Source: Ruminococcus sp. (GTDB lineage: Bacteria > Bacillota > Clostridia > Oscillospirales > Acutalibacteraceae). Taken from it: a stretch of DNA of 43,709 bases. Positions 31,816 through 41,400 of this stretch are shown here, piece after piece. The stretch is taken from positions 1 through 43,709 of the forward strand of contig JALFTC010000009.1 in assembly GCA_022779485.1 (NCBI GenBank). Reading direction: 5' to 3'. Under the pieces are notes generated by a model, which searched no databases, was not told the origin of the DNA, and saw only the letters and a program-made list of their open reading frames with translations. Within the stretch, counting starts at the first letter, position 1. Each line of letters begins with the position of its first letter. The position numbers and the translations under genes are program-made.

Positions 31816-31957
31816 AGATTTTAGTTAAGAATATTATGTATAATAATTAAATAGACAAAAATTTTTATATAATAACTATATATAGTGAGAGTACAAAAAT
31901 TTTTGTCCGACAAAATTTTCACCCTATTCACTGGTTAAGCGAATAGGGTGTATTTTA
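31816..31957. repeat. Long direct repeat, copy 2
   Basis: A 142-base near copy of 29943-30099. Its hairpin (31920-31950) lies right after the serine recombinase stop codon. With the following AAAATTTT on the minus strand it can terminate that operon. Confidence 0.85.
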
Positions 31958-32647
31958 TGGATGTAAACTAAACTGTCGCAATTCTCTCTTGTATTTGTAA
32001 AAAGTTTTTCTGGAAATACCTGCTTGTATTATAGTTTCGGTATCATTGAGTGAACCGCCAAAAGACACATTATGCTTTAGAATAATCTTTTTTGCTGATT
32101 TTGCTTTTTGTGTTTCATAGACTGTTCCGGTGGTATGTCCAATTTGTTTACCGTTAAGTCTTGCTGTTTCAATTCCTTCCTTTGTTCTTTGTCTAAGGTC
32201 GGTTACTTCTTTTTCGGATTGATCAAAAGCAAGTTTGATTTGCTCCTTTGCAAGTTCCATAAGATATTGATTTACACCGGAAAGGATAAGGTCAACCTTG
32301 TTGCCGGTTAATGATACCTGATTATGAACAGCCTTTTTGTATGTATCGGTATTAATGTGAGGCTCCTTTAAGAATACAAGGGAAATATTTTTTCTGTACA
32401 GTTCTTCATATAGCTTAAAACCTTCATCTGCATTTCTGCTCATTCTACTTACAGAATCAAAGATTATGGTGTCGCCAGGTTTTACATTATTAATTATTTT
32501 TTCTAAGGACCTTCTTCCTTGAAATTTTGTCCCTGTAAAAACTTCCTTAACAATTATCGCCTCAGGGAATTTTGATAGGATGTTTCTGACCTGTCTTTCT
32601 ATATTTTGTTTTTTAGTAGAAATTCTACAGTAACCGTATTGCTTCAT
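31955..32647 (-). CDS. Small serine recombinase (resolvase/invertase family)
   Basis: A 230-residue protein. The catalytic serine is S10 in YGYCRISTKKQN; FDSVSRMSRNADEGFKLYEE and the long E-helix (about 125-165) follow. The C-terminal HTH (ETIIQAGISRKTFYKYKREL) is of the resolvase type. It should resolve or invert DNA at short sites. The nested inverted repeat just upstream (32701-32808) is a candidate site. AAGGAAAC precedes the ATG. Its stop codon lies in the direct-repeat copy 2. Confidence 0.9.
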   Translation of the reverse strand: MKQYGYCRISTKKQNIERQVRNILSKFPEAIIVKEVFTGTKFQGRRSLEKIINNVKPGDTIIFDSVSRMSRNADEGFKLYEELYRKNISLVFLKEPHINTDTYKKAVHNQVSLTGNKVDLILSGVNQYLMELAKEQIKLAFDQSEKEVTDLRQRTKEGIETARLNGKQIGHTTGTVYETQKAKSAKKIILKHNVSFGGSLNDTETIIQAGISRKTFYKYKRELRQFSLHP

Positions 32648-32700
32648 AATTTTGTTTCCTTAATTATTTCTGAAAAATTAATGTATCTCAAAGATTCAAC

Positions 32701-32808
32701 TAGTGGTAAATCTAACGGTCGTCAAAAAGTGTACTTACATAGATTGAGTAATCAATGCTATAAATAAAAGTTTTACTACTTTTTGTTGATAGGTCAGATT
32801 TACCACTA
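32701..32808. repeat. Nested inverted repeat beside the serine recombinase
   Basis: The outer arms TAGTGGTAAATCT (32701-32713) and AGATTTACCACTA (32796-32808) are perfect 13-base inverted repeats. The inner arms CAAAAAGT (32723-32730) and ACTTTTTG (32778-32785) are perfect too. The central 47 bases are AT-rich. It could be a recombination site, an invertible segment, or a hairpin. Confidence 0.75.
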
Positions 32809-32812
32809 ATAC

Positions 32813-33526
32813 TTATGCCACTTTTATTTTGTCTTTGGTTTTTCTCAGGCTGTTCAGGGCTTTGTTGAAGGTGTCGTGTGACATTTCTTCTATAGTGCTG
32901 ATTCCATATCTTTTGAATACAGAATTGATATCAACGCCTGTTCTGCCAAGCTCGGCATAAAGTTCTTTTATTTCACCGTCAGACAATACGGTGTTTTTAT
33001 TATTGTCTGTGTTTTTACCTGTTGAACGCAATTCGTAAACAACGGAATTGTCTTCAATGCGTACGATAGATAACCCTGTTATCTCTTTTTTGTCATTGTA
33101 GGAGATAGAGGAAACTTTGAAATGGTCGTAACAGCAGAACTTATCACCTCTGCGTTGAATTGTAACCTTAGTTGCCGGTACCCAAATGAAAGGTGCTGAA
33201 TAAAGTTCTCTGCCAATGCCAATGTTTACGGCTGCTCTTTTGAAGGAGTCGGAAGCCTGTGACTTTTCTTTTTCTGTAAAACCGGAAACACCAACATCCT
33301 CCTTTGATATCCATTGTCCTGTGTCAGGATCTTTTATCTGAATTGTACAGTATAGCTTTCTGTCAATACAAGTGTGATTTCTTTTCCAACCGAATACACC
33401 AAAGCATTCATCAAGAATTTGCATATCAACTCTTGCGTTTTTATAAAGCAGTAGGCTTAGTCCCTTTTCGTTGACCATACCAATCCTGCATTCAATTTCA
33501 CTTGCGTATAATGTTCTGATATTCAT
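32813..33526 (-). CDS. Rad52-like single-strand annealing protein
   Basis: A 237-residue protein starting MNIRTLYASEIECRIGMVNE after AGGAGG. The core (about 38-120) reads LDECFGVFGWKRNHTCIDRK, then GVSGFTEKEKSQASDSFKRA and IGIGRELYSAPFIWVPA, which fits the phage Rad52/22-like annealing family. A linker and a C-terminal helical tail follow. It anneals complementary single strands during phage-type recombination, working with the YqaJ exonuclease encoded in the same operon. Its ATG overlaps the stop of the DUF3848 gene (ATGA). Confidence 0.8.
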   Translation of the reverse strand: MNIRTLYASEIECRIGMVNEKGLSLLLYKNARVDMQILDECFGVFGWKRNHTCIDRKLYCTIQIKDPDTGQWISKEDVGVSGFTEKEKSQASDSFKRAAVNIGIGRELYSAPFIWVPATKVTIQRRGDKFCCYDHFKVSSISYNDKKEITGLSIVRIEDNSVVYELRSTGKNTDNNKNTVLSDGEIKELYAELGRTGVDINSVFKRYGISTIEEMSHDTFNKALNSLRKTKDKIKVA

Positions 33527-33843
33527 TTTTTCCTCCTTTGACTTACAGAAGATTTTATTTTATCCTCAACAGTCTGAACAATAATATCCATATAGGTCTG
33601 GTCATTGTGTAGCCATTCCTGATAACAAGCATCCAAAGGGTATTTTTCCTCGTACAAAGCCTTGGCTTCCTGCTGAGAATAATTAATACACTCAAATACA
33701 GAAGCAATATCCTCTTTGATTATTAACTCATATGCTGATTCAATAACTTCCTCAGGTGTTTTTGTTTTGAGTTCATTAATAAAATCTGAAAGTTCCTTTG
33801 ATATCTTTTTTTGTAAAAGCTCATTGTAATCTGAATTTTCCAT
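33523..33843 (-). CDS. DUF3848-like protein
   Basis: A 106-residue acidic, helical protein (MENSDYNELLQKKISKELSD, then TPEEVIESAYELIIKEDIAS and DACYQEWLHNDQTYMDI). The pattern matches DUF3848, a domain of unknown function common in integrative elements of Clostridia. Start: ATG at 33843 after GAGGTGAT; the GTG at 33852 overlaps that site. It is co-translated with the annealing protein. Confidence 0.7.
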   Translation of the reverse strand: MENSDYNELLQKKISKELSDFINELKTKTPEEVIESAYELIIKEDIASVFECINYSQQEAKALYEEKYPLDACYQEWLHNDQTYMDIIVQTVEDKIKSSVSQRRKK

Positions 33844-33853
33844 AAATATCACC

Positions 33854-34786
33854 TCAAATGGGTTTTATCTGAAATCTCCTTGATGTTGTTTTCTTTGAAT
33901 ATTTCTCAAATACATCAGGCAATTCCTTGCGGAGCTTTTGTGTATCTAACCTTACGGTTTCTACATTGCTCCACTTGATTTTGTATGAATCGTTTTCTGC
34001 CGATTCAATATCCTTCATAAAAAGCTGAATTTCCTGTTCTATTCTTTTCTTCTCCTGTTCAAGCTCAAAGATTTCAGTGATAATAGAATCTCTCTTTGTT
34101 AACTGTTCATCAAATCCCATCAGCTTTACAGTAGTATTCGATTGTGCAACAGGGAACATAGATTGTATGATCCTTTCGCTGGATTTTGAACCGTCAGGAT
34201 TTGGCATAACTCTTTTTGAAACATAGTTATTCCAAAAGTCTGACTCAATGGAAATGATATTGTTGATTATTTCGTCATCCCAGGTTAATTTGCGATATAC
34301 AAATTCTTTGCCCAGAATAACGCAGGCAATGTACCAGGTTTTTCTGCCGGTGCAATACATATAGTGATAGCATTGCATAACATAGGAAACAGGTATTTGA
34401 CCGTTTTTCCATTCTGATGCGTTGAGAATATTTGTTGTCTTACATTCAAGTCCTGCATCTTCACCAATAACAAGACGGTCAACATCTGCAATCATAAAAG
34501 GGTGTTCCTTTGAACGGTACATATAGTTAGACTTCCTAACCTTTAACCCTGTTTCTTCCGTAAATCTTCTGGCGCAGTAATCTTCCAGGTCATGTCCGAT
34601 TCTTGTAGTCTCTGTATTTACTTCATTGATAATATCGGTGGTTTTGTCCTGATAAATCTTCACAGGACTGTTGTATTTGTTAACTCCACAAATCGCTCCA
34701 ATATCAGAACCGCCAAGTCCGGTTTTTCTCAATCTAAGCCAATTTTCATGGCTTAGATTTTTTGTTGGTATTTTTTCATAACACAT
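33854..34786 (-). CDS. YqaJ-type viral exonuclease
   Basis: A 310-residue protein. Residues 21-31 (KTGLGGSDIGA), H65/E68 (RIGHDLEDYCARRF), D101-D103 (MIADVDRL) and E114-K116 (GLECKTT) are the catalytic signature of YqaJ/lambda-exonuclease-like nucleases. QCYHYM (about 141-146) follows. A helical C-terminal part (about 215-270) completes the usual phage length. It degrades double-stranded ends to yield 3' tails for the annealing protein. The ATG at 34786 has AAAGGAG; an upstream start at 34810 would contain that site and is rejected. Confidence 0.88.
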   Translation of the reverse strand: MCYEKIPTKNLSHENWLRLRKTGLGGSDIGAICGVNKYNSPVKIYQDKTTDIINEVNTETTRIGHDLEDYCARRFTEETGLKVRKSNYMYRSKEHPFMIADVDRLVIGEDAGLECKTTNILNASEWKNGQIPVSYVMQCYHYMYCTGRKTWYIACVILGKEFVYRKLTWDDEIINNIISIESDFWNNYVSKRVMPNPDGSKSSERIIQSMFPVAQSNTTVKLMGFDEQLTKRDSIITEIFELEQEKKRIEQEIQLFMKDIESAENDSYKIKWSNVETVRLDTQKLRKELPDVFEKYSKKTTSRRFQIKPI

Positions 34787-34797
34787 AAATTTCTCCT

Positions 34798-35730
34798 TTA
34801 CGCAGTGCAAAGCATTTTGTAGGCTCTGTCAATCATTGGGTTACCGTTCATTGTTTTTGCAAATACGTTTTCCTGATAGTTGTTGTTCTTTCTAAGAGGT
34901 GAGGAGTGTGTGGCAAAATCTGATACTGCGTTAATGAAACGATAAGCTGTATGACCAAGGTCTTTGAGGTCAGGTGCTTTGTAATAACGAGCACGAAGAT
35001 CCTCACGGAGTTTCAGAATATTCTTTTCCTGTAGTGGGGTGGGGTTGTCCTTCATAGGAATAAGAAGTTCAATGTATTCCTCTATTTCCTTGTCAGTAAT
35101 CTTTTTCTGATTTAGGGAATCAAATTCCTTACCCAGTTCGGTCATATAGTTTTGTGCAAGGAAAAGTGTGTTCTTTGCTTCATCAAGCTTCTGATTGATG
35201 TCACCTGTATGAATCATTGACCAACTACGCTTTGCCGTACTTAAACATAAGTTAAGCGTGTTACTGCATACAACCCTGATTGGAGTCATTGCAACTTTTA
35301 CTGCCCCTGATCCGTCGTGAGTGTTGCTGAACACAAGGTACGGACAAATGTGTTCGCCACCGATTATGTATTCCTGCGGAAGTCTGGCTAGCATCCATAC
35401 AGTTTTCCCGCCCTTAAGTGAGCCTGCTGTTTCATATCTCACACCCTCACCAAGTAAAGCGTCAGTAAAAGCAAAGGCTTCATCATTCTGAATAACTTTG
35501 TACTTGTCACTTACCACACCTAAGGTTTTGTTGTCAATGTCACGGACATTTGCCTTGTAACCGGGGATAAGCTGATTTGTTTCGGTGAAGATAGGCTTCT
35601 GTTCAACTTTCCAGTCAAGACCTGCTACAATCAAAGCGTCCTTTGAGGTTGGTGCTTCCATCACCTTTACACCTAATCCGTGCCAAGGCTTTTCCCTTAC
35701 ATAAAACATTGTTTCTACATTTGCTGCCAT
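34798..35730 (-). CDS. DUF932 phage/plasmid-like protein
   Basis: A 310-residue protein starting MAANVETMFYVREKPWHGLG, the standard opening of DUF932. VSDKYKVIQNDEAFAFTDAL, then FSNTHDGSGAVKVAMTPIRV and CSNTLNLCL are family hallmarks. The role is unknown; members sit in early regions of phages, plasmids and integrative elements. The start at 35730 follows GGAGAG and is preferred to the in-frame ATG at 35823, which would add an unrelated hydrophobic lead. It is followed by YqaJ after 11 bases. Confidence 0.85.
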   Translation of the reverse strand: MAANVETMFYVREKPWHGLGVKVMEAPTSKDALIVAGLDWKVEQKPIFTETNQLIPGYKANVRDIDNKTLGVVSDKYKVIQNDEAFAFTDALLGEGVRYETAGSLKGGKTVWMLARLPQEYIIGGEHICPYLVFSNTHDGSGAVKVAMTPIRVVCSNTLNLCLSTAKRSWSMIHTGDINQKLDEAKNTLFLAQNYMTELGKEFDSLNQKKITDKEIEEYIELLIPMKDNPTPLQEKNILKLREDLRARYYKAPDLKDLGHTAYRFINAVSDFATHSSPLRKNNNYQENVFAKTMNGNPMIDRAYKMLCTA

Positions 35731-35867
35731 AATAAATCTCTCCTTTACATTTTTAATAATATAGCTGCCAAAATTCGTATGAATAATGATGATAGCAAAA
35801 GATTTTTCTATGACCACTATCATTATTCACTAATATAATATCTGCTTGAATTTATGAAGATTTACAA

Positions 35868-35901
35868 AAAATTACCCCATAGGCAATGAAGCCTATGGGG
35901 T
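35868..35901 (-). terminator. Rho-independent terminator (minus strand)
   Basis: ACCCCATAGGC, loop TTCATT, GCCTATGGGGT, then AATTTTTTG on the minus strand. It follows the excisionase-like gene and precedes DUF932. Confidence 0.8.
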
Positions 35902-35993
35902 TCTATGTTCCTATGTTCCGTGTACTTAAGTCGGAACCAGTCCGGTCATATGCACTTTTATATTATACAGTTATTTTTATTTAGTTCTGCATT

Positions 35994-36176
35994 TTATCCG
36001 CATTTTTTGTTAATATAATCATTAACATTTTTAACCGGAATTTTCCATGTTCCGATTTTAAAGCCCTTGATCTCACCAGACTTAAGTAACTTATATGCAG
36101 TAGTGTTTGATATAAATAATCGTTCGCATAATTGTTCTATTGATAATAATTCGTTTTCATCAACTTTTGTAAACAT
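35994..36176 (-). CDS. Excisionase-like HTH protein
   Basis: A 60-residue protein, MFTKVDENELLSIEQLCERL, then FISNTTAYKLLKSGEIKGFK and IGTWKIPVKNVNDYINK: a MerR-like winged HTH of the excisionase (HTH_17) type. Such proteins bind DNA as recombination directionality factors or regulators. It has a strong GGAGG site. It lies at the upstream end of the minus-strand recombination block, divergent from the relaxase-like gene. Confidence 0.85.
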   Translation of the reverse strand: MFTKVDENELLSIEQLCERLFISNTTAYKLLKSGEIKGFKIGTWKIPVKNVNDYINKKCG

Positions 36177-36567
36177 AACTTCTCCTCCTAAAAAATAAAT
36201 AACAATACTAATATGTTTTGATTGAAGTCATTGAAAGATAATTGGTGATAATAAAAGATAACAGTTTATTGTGGTTGCTGTTGTATTAAAAAAATAACCA
36301 ACCAACAATAAAGTATGGGCACGGAGACATCCTTGCCTTGCAGGTGTGCGCCTACTTTATATACATGACCATATACTTATAGACATCATATACTTGATTA
36401 TACTTACATATATTCTATATCTTATATCTAGTATTTATATTCATATACCTAATATAGACAATATACACTACAGATAATAACAGTTTATATTTACCTATGA
36501 TTATACTGATATATTTATGTTCGTTTATTATTATTTGAAAATTACTAATTTGAGAGGAGAAATATTT
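36177..36567 (+). other. AT-rich region with hairpin, possible origin or oriT
   Basis: It holds an imperfect hairpin (36309-36359: TAAAGTATGGGCAC ... TACTTTA arms) with a GC-rich loop. After it comes an AT-rich tract (about 36360-36500) of repeated ATATAC/TATACTTA-like units. No gene is seen. It directly precedes the HUH relaxase-like gene, as expected for a nick site or replication origin. Confidence 0.45.
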
Positions 36568-37116
36568 ATGAGAGAAGGTTCCCTGATTGTTGTAAGAAAA
36601 TCCTATGTAGGAGAGGAGGTAATAGATAATGTGATAAATTATATGTATAGTTCACTATTTGTTGTTCCTAACGAAACAATGTGTAGTAATCTTGATTGTG
36701 ATACAGATGTAGATTCAATAATCAATCAGTTTTACGCCTTGCAAGATAATTATAATATGACAAAAAAGAAACGAGTATTTCATTTTATAATTTCTGCAAG
36801 AGAATCAAATAGTATGTTTGATATTGTTGATAAAGGTGCCAGTATAGTTCAATATTTTTGTGAAATAAATGGATTTCAAGCATGTATAGTACCTCATGGA
36901 GGAAGTAAAGATAATTATATGAATTATCATTATCATGTGGTTATAAATCCCGTTATGATTAACGGTGTCATGTGGCAGGGAACAGATGTTGACCTTGCGA
37001 AACTAATGATTGAATATCTTGAAAACATAATGCGTATGAGTTGGAAGTTAAGATATAGTAATAGAAATTCCCAGAAATGTTCAAATAAAATGTATAGTCG
37101 AAAGTCGATAACTTAA
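36568..37116 (+). CDS. Miniature HUH relaxase-like protein
   Basis: A 182-residue protein starting MREGSLIVVRKSYVGEEVID after GAGAGGAG. The KKKRVFHFIISARESNSM segment and FQACIVPHGGSKDNYMNYHY then HVVINPV (H110, H121, H123) form the three-histidine metal site of HUH nucleases of the MOBP relaxase type. Y25 in VINYMYS is the likely catalytic tyrosine. MOBP relaxases are usually more than 300 residues; this one is short, and its C-terminus meets a phage tail fragment. It may be a truncated relaxase, or a small replication/mobilisation initiator acting on the upstream AT-rich region. Confidence 0.65.
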   Translation: MREGSLIVVRKSYVGEEVIDNVINYMYSSLFVVPNETMCSNLDCDTDVDSIINQFYALQDNYNMTKKKRVFHFIISARESNSMFDIVDKGASIVQYFCEINGFQACIVPHGGSKDNYMNYHYHVVINPVMINGVMWQGTDVDLAKLMIEYLENIMRMSWKLRYSNRNSQKCSNKMYSRKSIT

Positions 37117-37379
37117 TCCTTGGCGGAAAGGAAGGCAGTTTTTTAGACATATGGGATGGTGAGTATCATTGGAACTACTTCAACATTCAGCTACTTGCAC
37201 AGAGAGGTGAAATGAAGGATTTCCAAATACGATACGGAAGTAATATATCCGACTACACGCAGAGTGAAAGCTGTGACGGAACATATTCCCATGTGTTGCC
37301 CTATGGAAAGGTATCCCTTGGCGACCGCAAGATAAACTTTTTTGCTCCTGTCTTTGAAATTTCAGGACATAAGCTGTAA
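37095..37379 (+). pseudogene. Phage tail (endopeptidase-type) protein fragment
   Basis: In frame with 37107, the sequence reads DNLILGGKEGSFLDIWDGEY, then HWNYFNIQLLAQRGEMKDFQ and IRYGSNISDYTQSESCDGTY. This is the N-terminal region of phage minor tail / tail-endopeptidase proteins (LLGG...W.GE..W...YG.N). It lacks both ends and a start codon, and ends at a stop in 37377-37379. Confidence 0.7.
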
Positions 37380-37932
37380 CTATGGAATCGGCACAGACGG
37401 CAGAGTTCTCCTTTGCGTTGAGGAGAAAAACAGAAGTTGGTGTTCGTCCAGTAACGCAAACGACCAAAGGGCAATCACCATAGAATGTGCCAGTGAAACA
37501 TATGCTCCTTATGTGATGAACAGCAAGGTGTACAACAAGCTGATTAAGCTGTGTATCGACATATGCAAGAGAAACAAGGAGAAAAAGCTACTGTGGTTCA
37601 AGGACAAAAACAAGTCCCTTAGCTACAAACCAAAGCCTGATGAAATGGTGCTAACAGTTCACCGCTGGTTTGCAAACAAATCCTGCCCCGGTGACTGGCT
37701 ATACAGCCGACTGGGTAATGTGGCAAAGGAGGTCACAAAAGCACTAAACACTTCAAAGAAAAAAGAGTCTAAAAGCAAAGAAACCACCACAGAGAAAAAA
37801 TCCATTGACACCATTGCCCGTGAAGTAATCAACGGCAAATGGGGCAACGGAGCAGACAGAAAGAAGCGACTTACCAAAGCAGGCTACGATTACAACGCCG
37901 TACAGAAAAGAGTCAATGAACTCTTAAGATAA
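37363..37932 (+). pseudogene. Phage N-acetylmuramoyl-L-alanine amidase, N-terminally truncated, with CW_7-like repeat
   Basis: The frame reads SCNYGIGTDGRVLLCVEEKN, then SSSNANDQRAITIECASETY and TVHRWFANKSCPGDWLYSRL: the C-terminal two thirds of an Amidase_2 endolysin. The second zinc histidine and cysteine (H in TVHRW, C in SCPGD) are present, but the first histidine region is missing. The end (SIDTIAREVINGKWGNGADR, then KKRLTKAGYDYNAVQKRVNE) is a Cpl-7/CW_7 cell-wall-binding repeat. It is fused out of frame to the tail fragment and has no proper start, so it is probably a dead relic. Confidence 0.75.
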
Positions 37933-37952
37933 CTAAACGCAAAAGCATTTAT

Positions 37953-37990
37953 GCCCGTTGGAGATTGATTCCTCTGACGGGTGTTTTTTT
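37953..37990 (+). terminator. Rho-independent terminator
   Basis: GCCCGT, 18-base loop, ACGGGTGTTTTTTT. Confidence 0.75.
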
Positions 37991-38052
37991 GCCCAGAATG
38001 GGCAGTAAATTGGTGGTAAAGTTTACTGCAGACTTGACAGTAGAAACTGTTT
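37991..38052 (+). other. Group II intron-like 5' fragment, copy 2
   Basis: GCCCAGAATGGGCAGTAAAT, then GGTGGTAAAGTTTACTGCAG and ACTTGACAGTAGAAACTG. It parallels 30105-30167 over about 62 bases with substitutions. It begins right after the terminator T run. Confidence 0.4.
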
Positions 38053-38318
38053 CAAAAAAGTTCAACAATAAAATCTTAAAAAAAGCAAAACAAATTCTAA
38101 ATTGTAATCAAATGAGACCGTGTTTTTGTTAACTTGACCAGTGGCGGTATTTCCTTAAGAATATATTTCTGTCAGATTCTTTTTGTAGTATTAATGTTGA
38201 GATTTAGGGAGCTTGAACAATAGTAGCTTAATATAAATGCTTTGAAGATTCTTTGAATCTTAATTGTCAATGGTTGGATTTTATGAATAAGATAATAATA
38301 TTTAGTTAACAAAAATTC
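38053..38318 (+). other. AT-rich intergenic region
   Basis: No gene or strong structure seen upstream of the promoter of the giant surface protein gene. Confidence 0.4.
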
Positions 38319-38347
38319 TTTACAATCACTTTATATTATGGTATAAT
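38319..38347 (+). promoter_or_regulatory. Sigma-A promoter of the giant LRR gene
   Basis: TTTACA (38319-38324), 17 bases, TATAAT (38342-38347). The leader is about 65 bases. Confidence 0.8.
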
Positions 38348-38419
38348 TTGCACATATTGAGTATTTGCATATTTGTGTGTATTATGAAATACTGAGTAAT
38401 AAGAATGAGGTGAAATACT

Positions 38420-41400
38420 ATGATCAACAGGTTTGTTAAAAAAGTCTTGAGTGTTGTTCTATGTGTTATGTTAATATTCAGCTGTAATGTTCAGGCTGTT
38501 ACAGTTGGTATTGATATATCTGATGATGGTACTCATTTGGACGAAAAGCGGTCGGATGTGAAGTCCGATGACGAGGTAAAAACCGTAGAAAAACTGATTG
38601 ATGAAATAGGGGATGCAGAGTACACAGACGATTGCCTTGCGAAAATCGTTAATGCGGAAAAAGCATATCTTGAGTTGAATGATGATCAGAAACTTAAAGT
38701 TCAGAATTACGGTATTTTACGTGCTACCCGCAATGCATACGACGCATTGTCCGCTGACAATGTTGATACAAGCGAACTGACGGTAACCGATAGTGGTACC
38801 ATTGATACGCTTAAATGGGCGGTTTATACCAACGGTTTGCTTGAAATATCCGGTAATGGCGATATTCCTTCATATTCACAAGGTAATGCACCGTGGTATA
38901 GTTATAAAAATACTATAACTTCAATATTGGTTAGAAGTTCAGTAACCACCATAGGCAATGGAGCATTTAGCGGATGTAACAATATATCCGATATAACCTT
39001 ACCATTTATAGGAGAAAGTAGAACAGCAACCGAAGACTATGGACAGTTAGGATATGTATTTGGGTCAAAAAAATCTAGCTCAGATATTTCTGACGATAAT
39101 TTTGACGAGGATTTTGCACCTGGATATGGATATAGGGCTGGTTCATACAATTATTCCAGTTCATATTATTATTCATTTAGTATTCCAACTGCATTAAAAA
39201 CTGTAACTATAACTGACGCAACACTGTTAATAAAAGGTGCATTTGACCGATGCTCTAATGTAACCAAAATTGTTTTGAATGATGGTATAACATCCATTGG
39301 CGATTATGCTTTTTATAAGGATACAGCATTAAATGATTTTGTAATCCCTACAAGTGTTGCCGAATTAGGAAAGCATATGTTTTACAATTGTACTGGGATA
39401 ACTGAAATATCAATACCAAATTCTGCAACTGTTGTTCCGGAATATGCTTTTTATAATTGCTCAAATATCAAACATTTAGTAATGAGTAGAAACACAAAAA
39501 GCATTGGTGCTTACGCTTTTTATGGTTGTTCTAAATTATCAGAAATTGTTATTCCGGATAAAACCGAGTCAATTGGCGATTATGCCTTTTCAGGATGCAG
39601 CAATGTTGCTGAAATCAATATACCTGATTCAGTAACTGATATTGGAAGTTATGCGTTCTCGAATAATAATAATGCGAAAGAATTAAAAATTGGCTCCGGA
39701 CTAAGTGTAATTTCAAATAGAGCATTTAATAACTGTAGTTCACTTACCACAGTTACCGTGCCTGATACAGTAACCACCATAGGCAATGGAGCATTTAGCG
39801 GATGTAACAATATATCCGATATAACCTTACCATTTGTAGGAGGAAGCAGAATAGCAACCGGATACGAGGGACAGTTAGGATATGTATTCGGGTCACAAAA
39901 GTCTTACAACTATATTTTAAATAGCAAATTTGATGGCGATTTTGCACCGGGATATGGATATAAGGCTAGTTCATACAATTCTTCCAGTTCATATTATTAT
40001 TCATTTAGTATTCCGACTGCATTAAAAACTGTAACCATAACTGACGCAACACTGTTAAGAAAAGGTGCATTTGACCTATGCCCTAATGTAACCAAAATTG
40101 TTTTGAATGATGGTATAACATCTATAGGCGATTATGCTTTTTATGAAAACCCATGGTACAGTGAATTGAATGATGAATATGTTACTGTTGGTGATAATGT
40201 ACTTATAAAGTATAACGGAACAAAAAGCGGTGTAGTTATTCCTGAAACAATCAAGTCTATTGCTGGTGGTGTATTTAAGAATAATTCCCAAATTTCTGAA
40301 GTGTCATTATCGGAGAATTTGCTTGGCATCGGGGAAAAAGCATTTTACGGTTGTTCAAATTTATCAGCACTTACCATTCCGAGATCTGTTATAGAGATTG
40401 GGGAAAATGCTATACCTAAAACCTGCAAAATAAGTGTATATCGTCCCTCTGCCGGATATGATTATCGTTCAAGAAACAGAGTTGTGCTGAACAATTCATT
40501 TACAACAGGTAATGATACTTACTATTACATAGTAAATGATGATGGCTGTGCCGAAATTATTGGCTGCACCACAACCAGTAGCGAGATTACCGTTCCAACA
40601 GATTTTGATGGTATTGTGGTAAACAAAATTGGTGACTACGGTTTTGCAAAATGTACTACGCTCAACAGCATAACCATACCTGCAAATATTAAAAATATTG
40701 GTAAATATGCATTTGACGGATGTACAGGACTTGTCAATGCCACTATACCCACAACTGTTGATACCATAGGTGATTATGCTTTTAAGAATTGTACCGGACT
40801 AAAAAATGTTACAATTTCAGAGGGTGTTGAAGCCATTGGCGAAGGAGCATTTTATAATTGCACTTCACTAGTAGAAGCAGTTATACCTGACACAGCAAAG
40901 TATGTTGGTTCCTATGCATTTTATAACTGTAATTCTATGGTGACCGCTACAATTGGTACAACAGCAGAATCTGTCGGCGACTATACCTTCTATAATTGCG
41001 AAAAGCTTGAAAATGTAGTTATAGGTTATAGTGTAAAAAGTATTGGTAATTATGCATTTTATAATTGTGCACTTGGCAGAGTCAGCGTACCTTCAGTTAC
41101 AGTAAGCATTGGAAACTATGCATTTGCTGAAAATGACAAAATGACAAAGGCTACATTGCGAAAAAATCTATTGACGATTGGAAACGGAGCGTTTCGTAAT
41201 TGCACGCTTTTGAGCACAATTTCTATTCCAAATACAGTAACATTCATCGGTGTTGAGGCTTTTGAAAACTGTAGTAGCATTACTGGAATCACAATTCCAA
41301 CAGGTGTAACGGAAATCAATGACAGAGCATTTTCTAACTGTTCATCACTTGGCAGTGTGACAATTAATGGAGATGTAACAAGATTTGGTGTTTCTTCTTT

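Noticed and set aside
36360..36500. CRISPR-like or iteron array in the ATATAC-rich tract
   Set aside because: The units are irregular in length and spacing. They are AT-rich repeats, not a spaced array.
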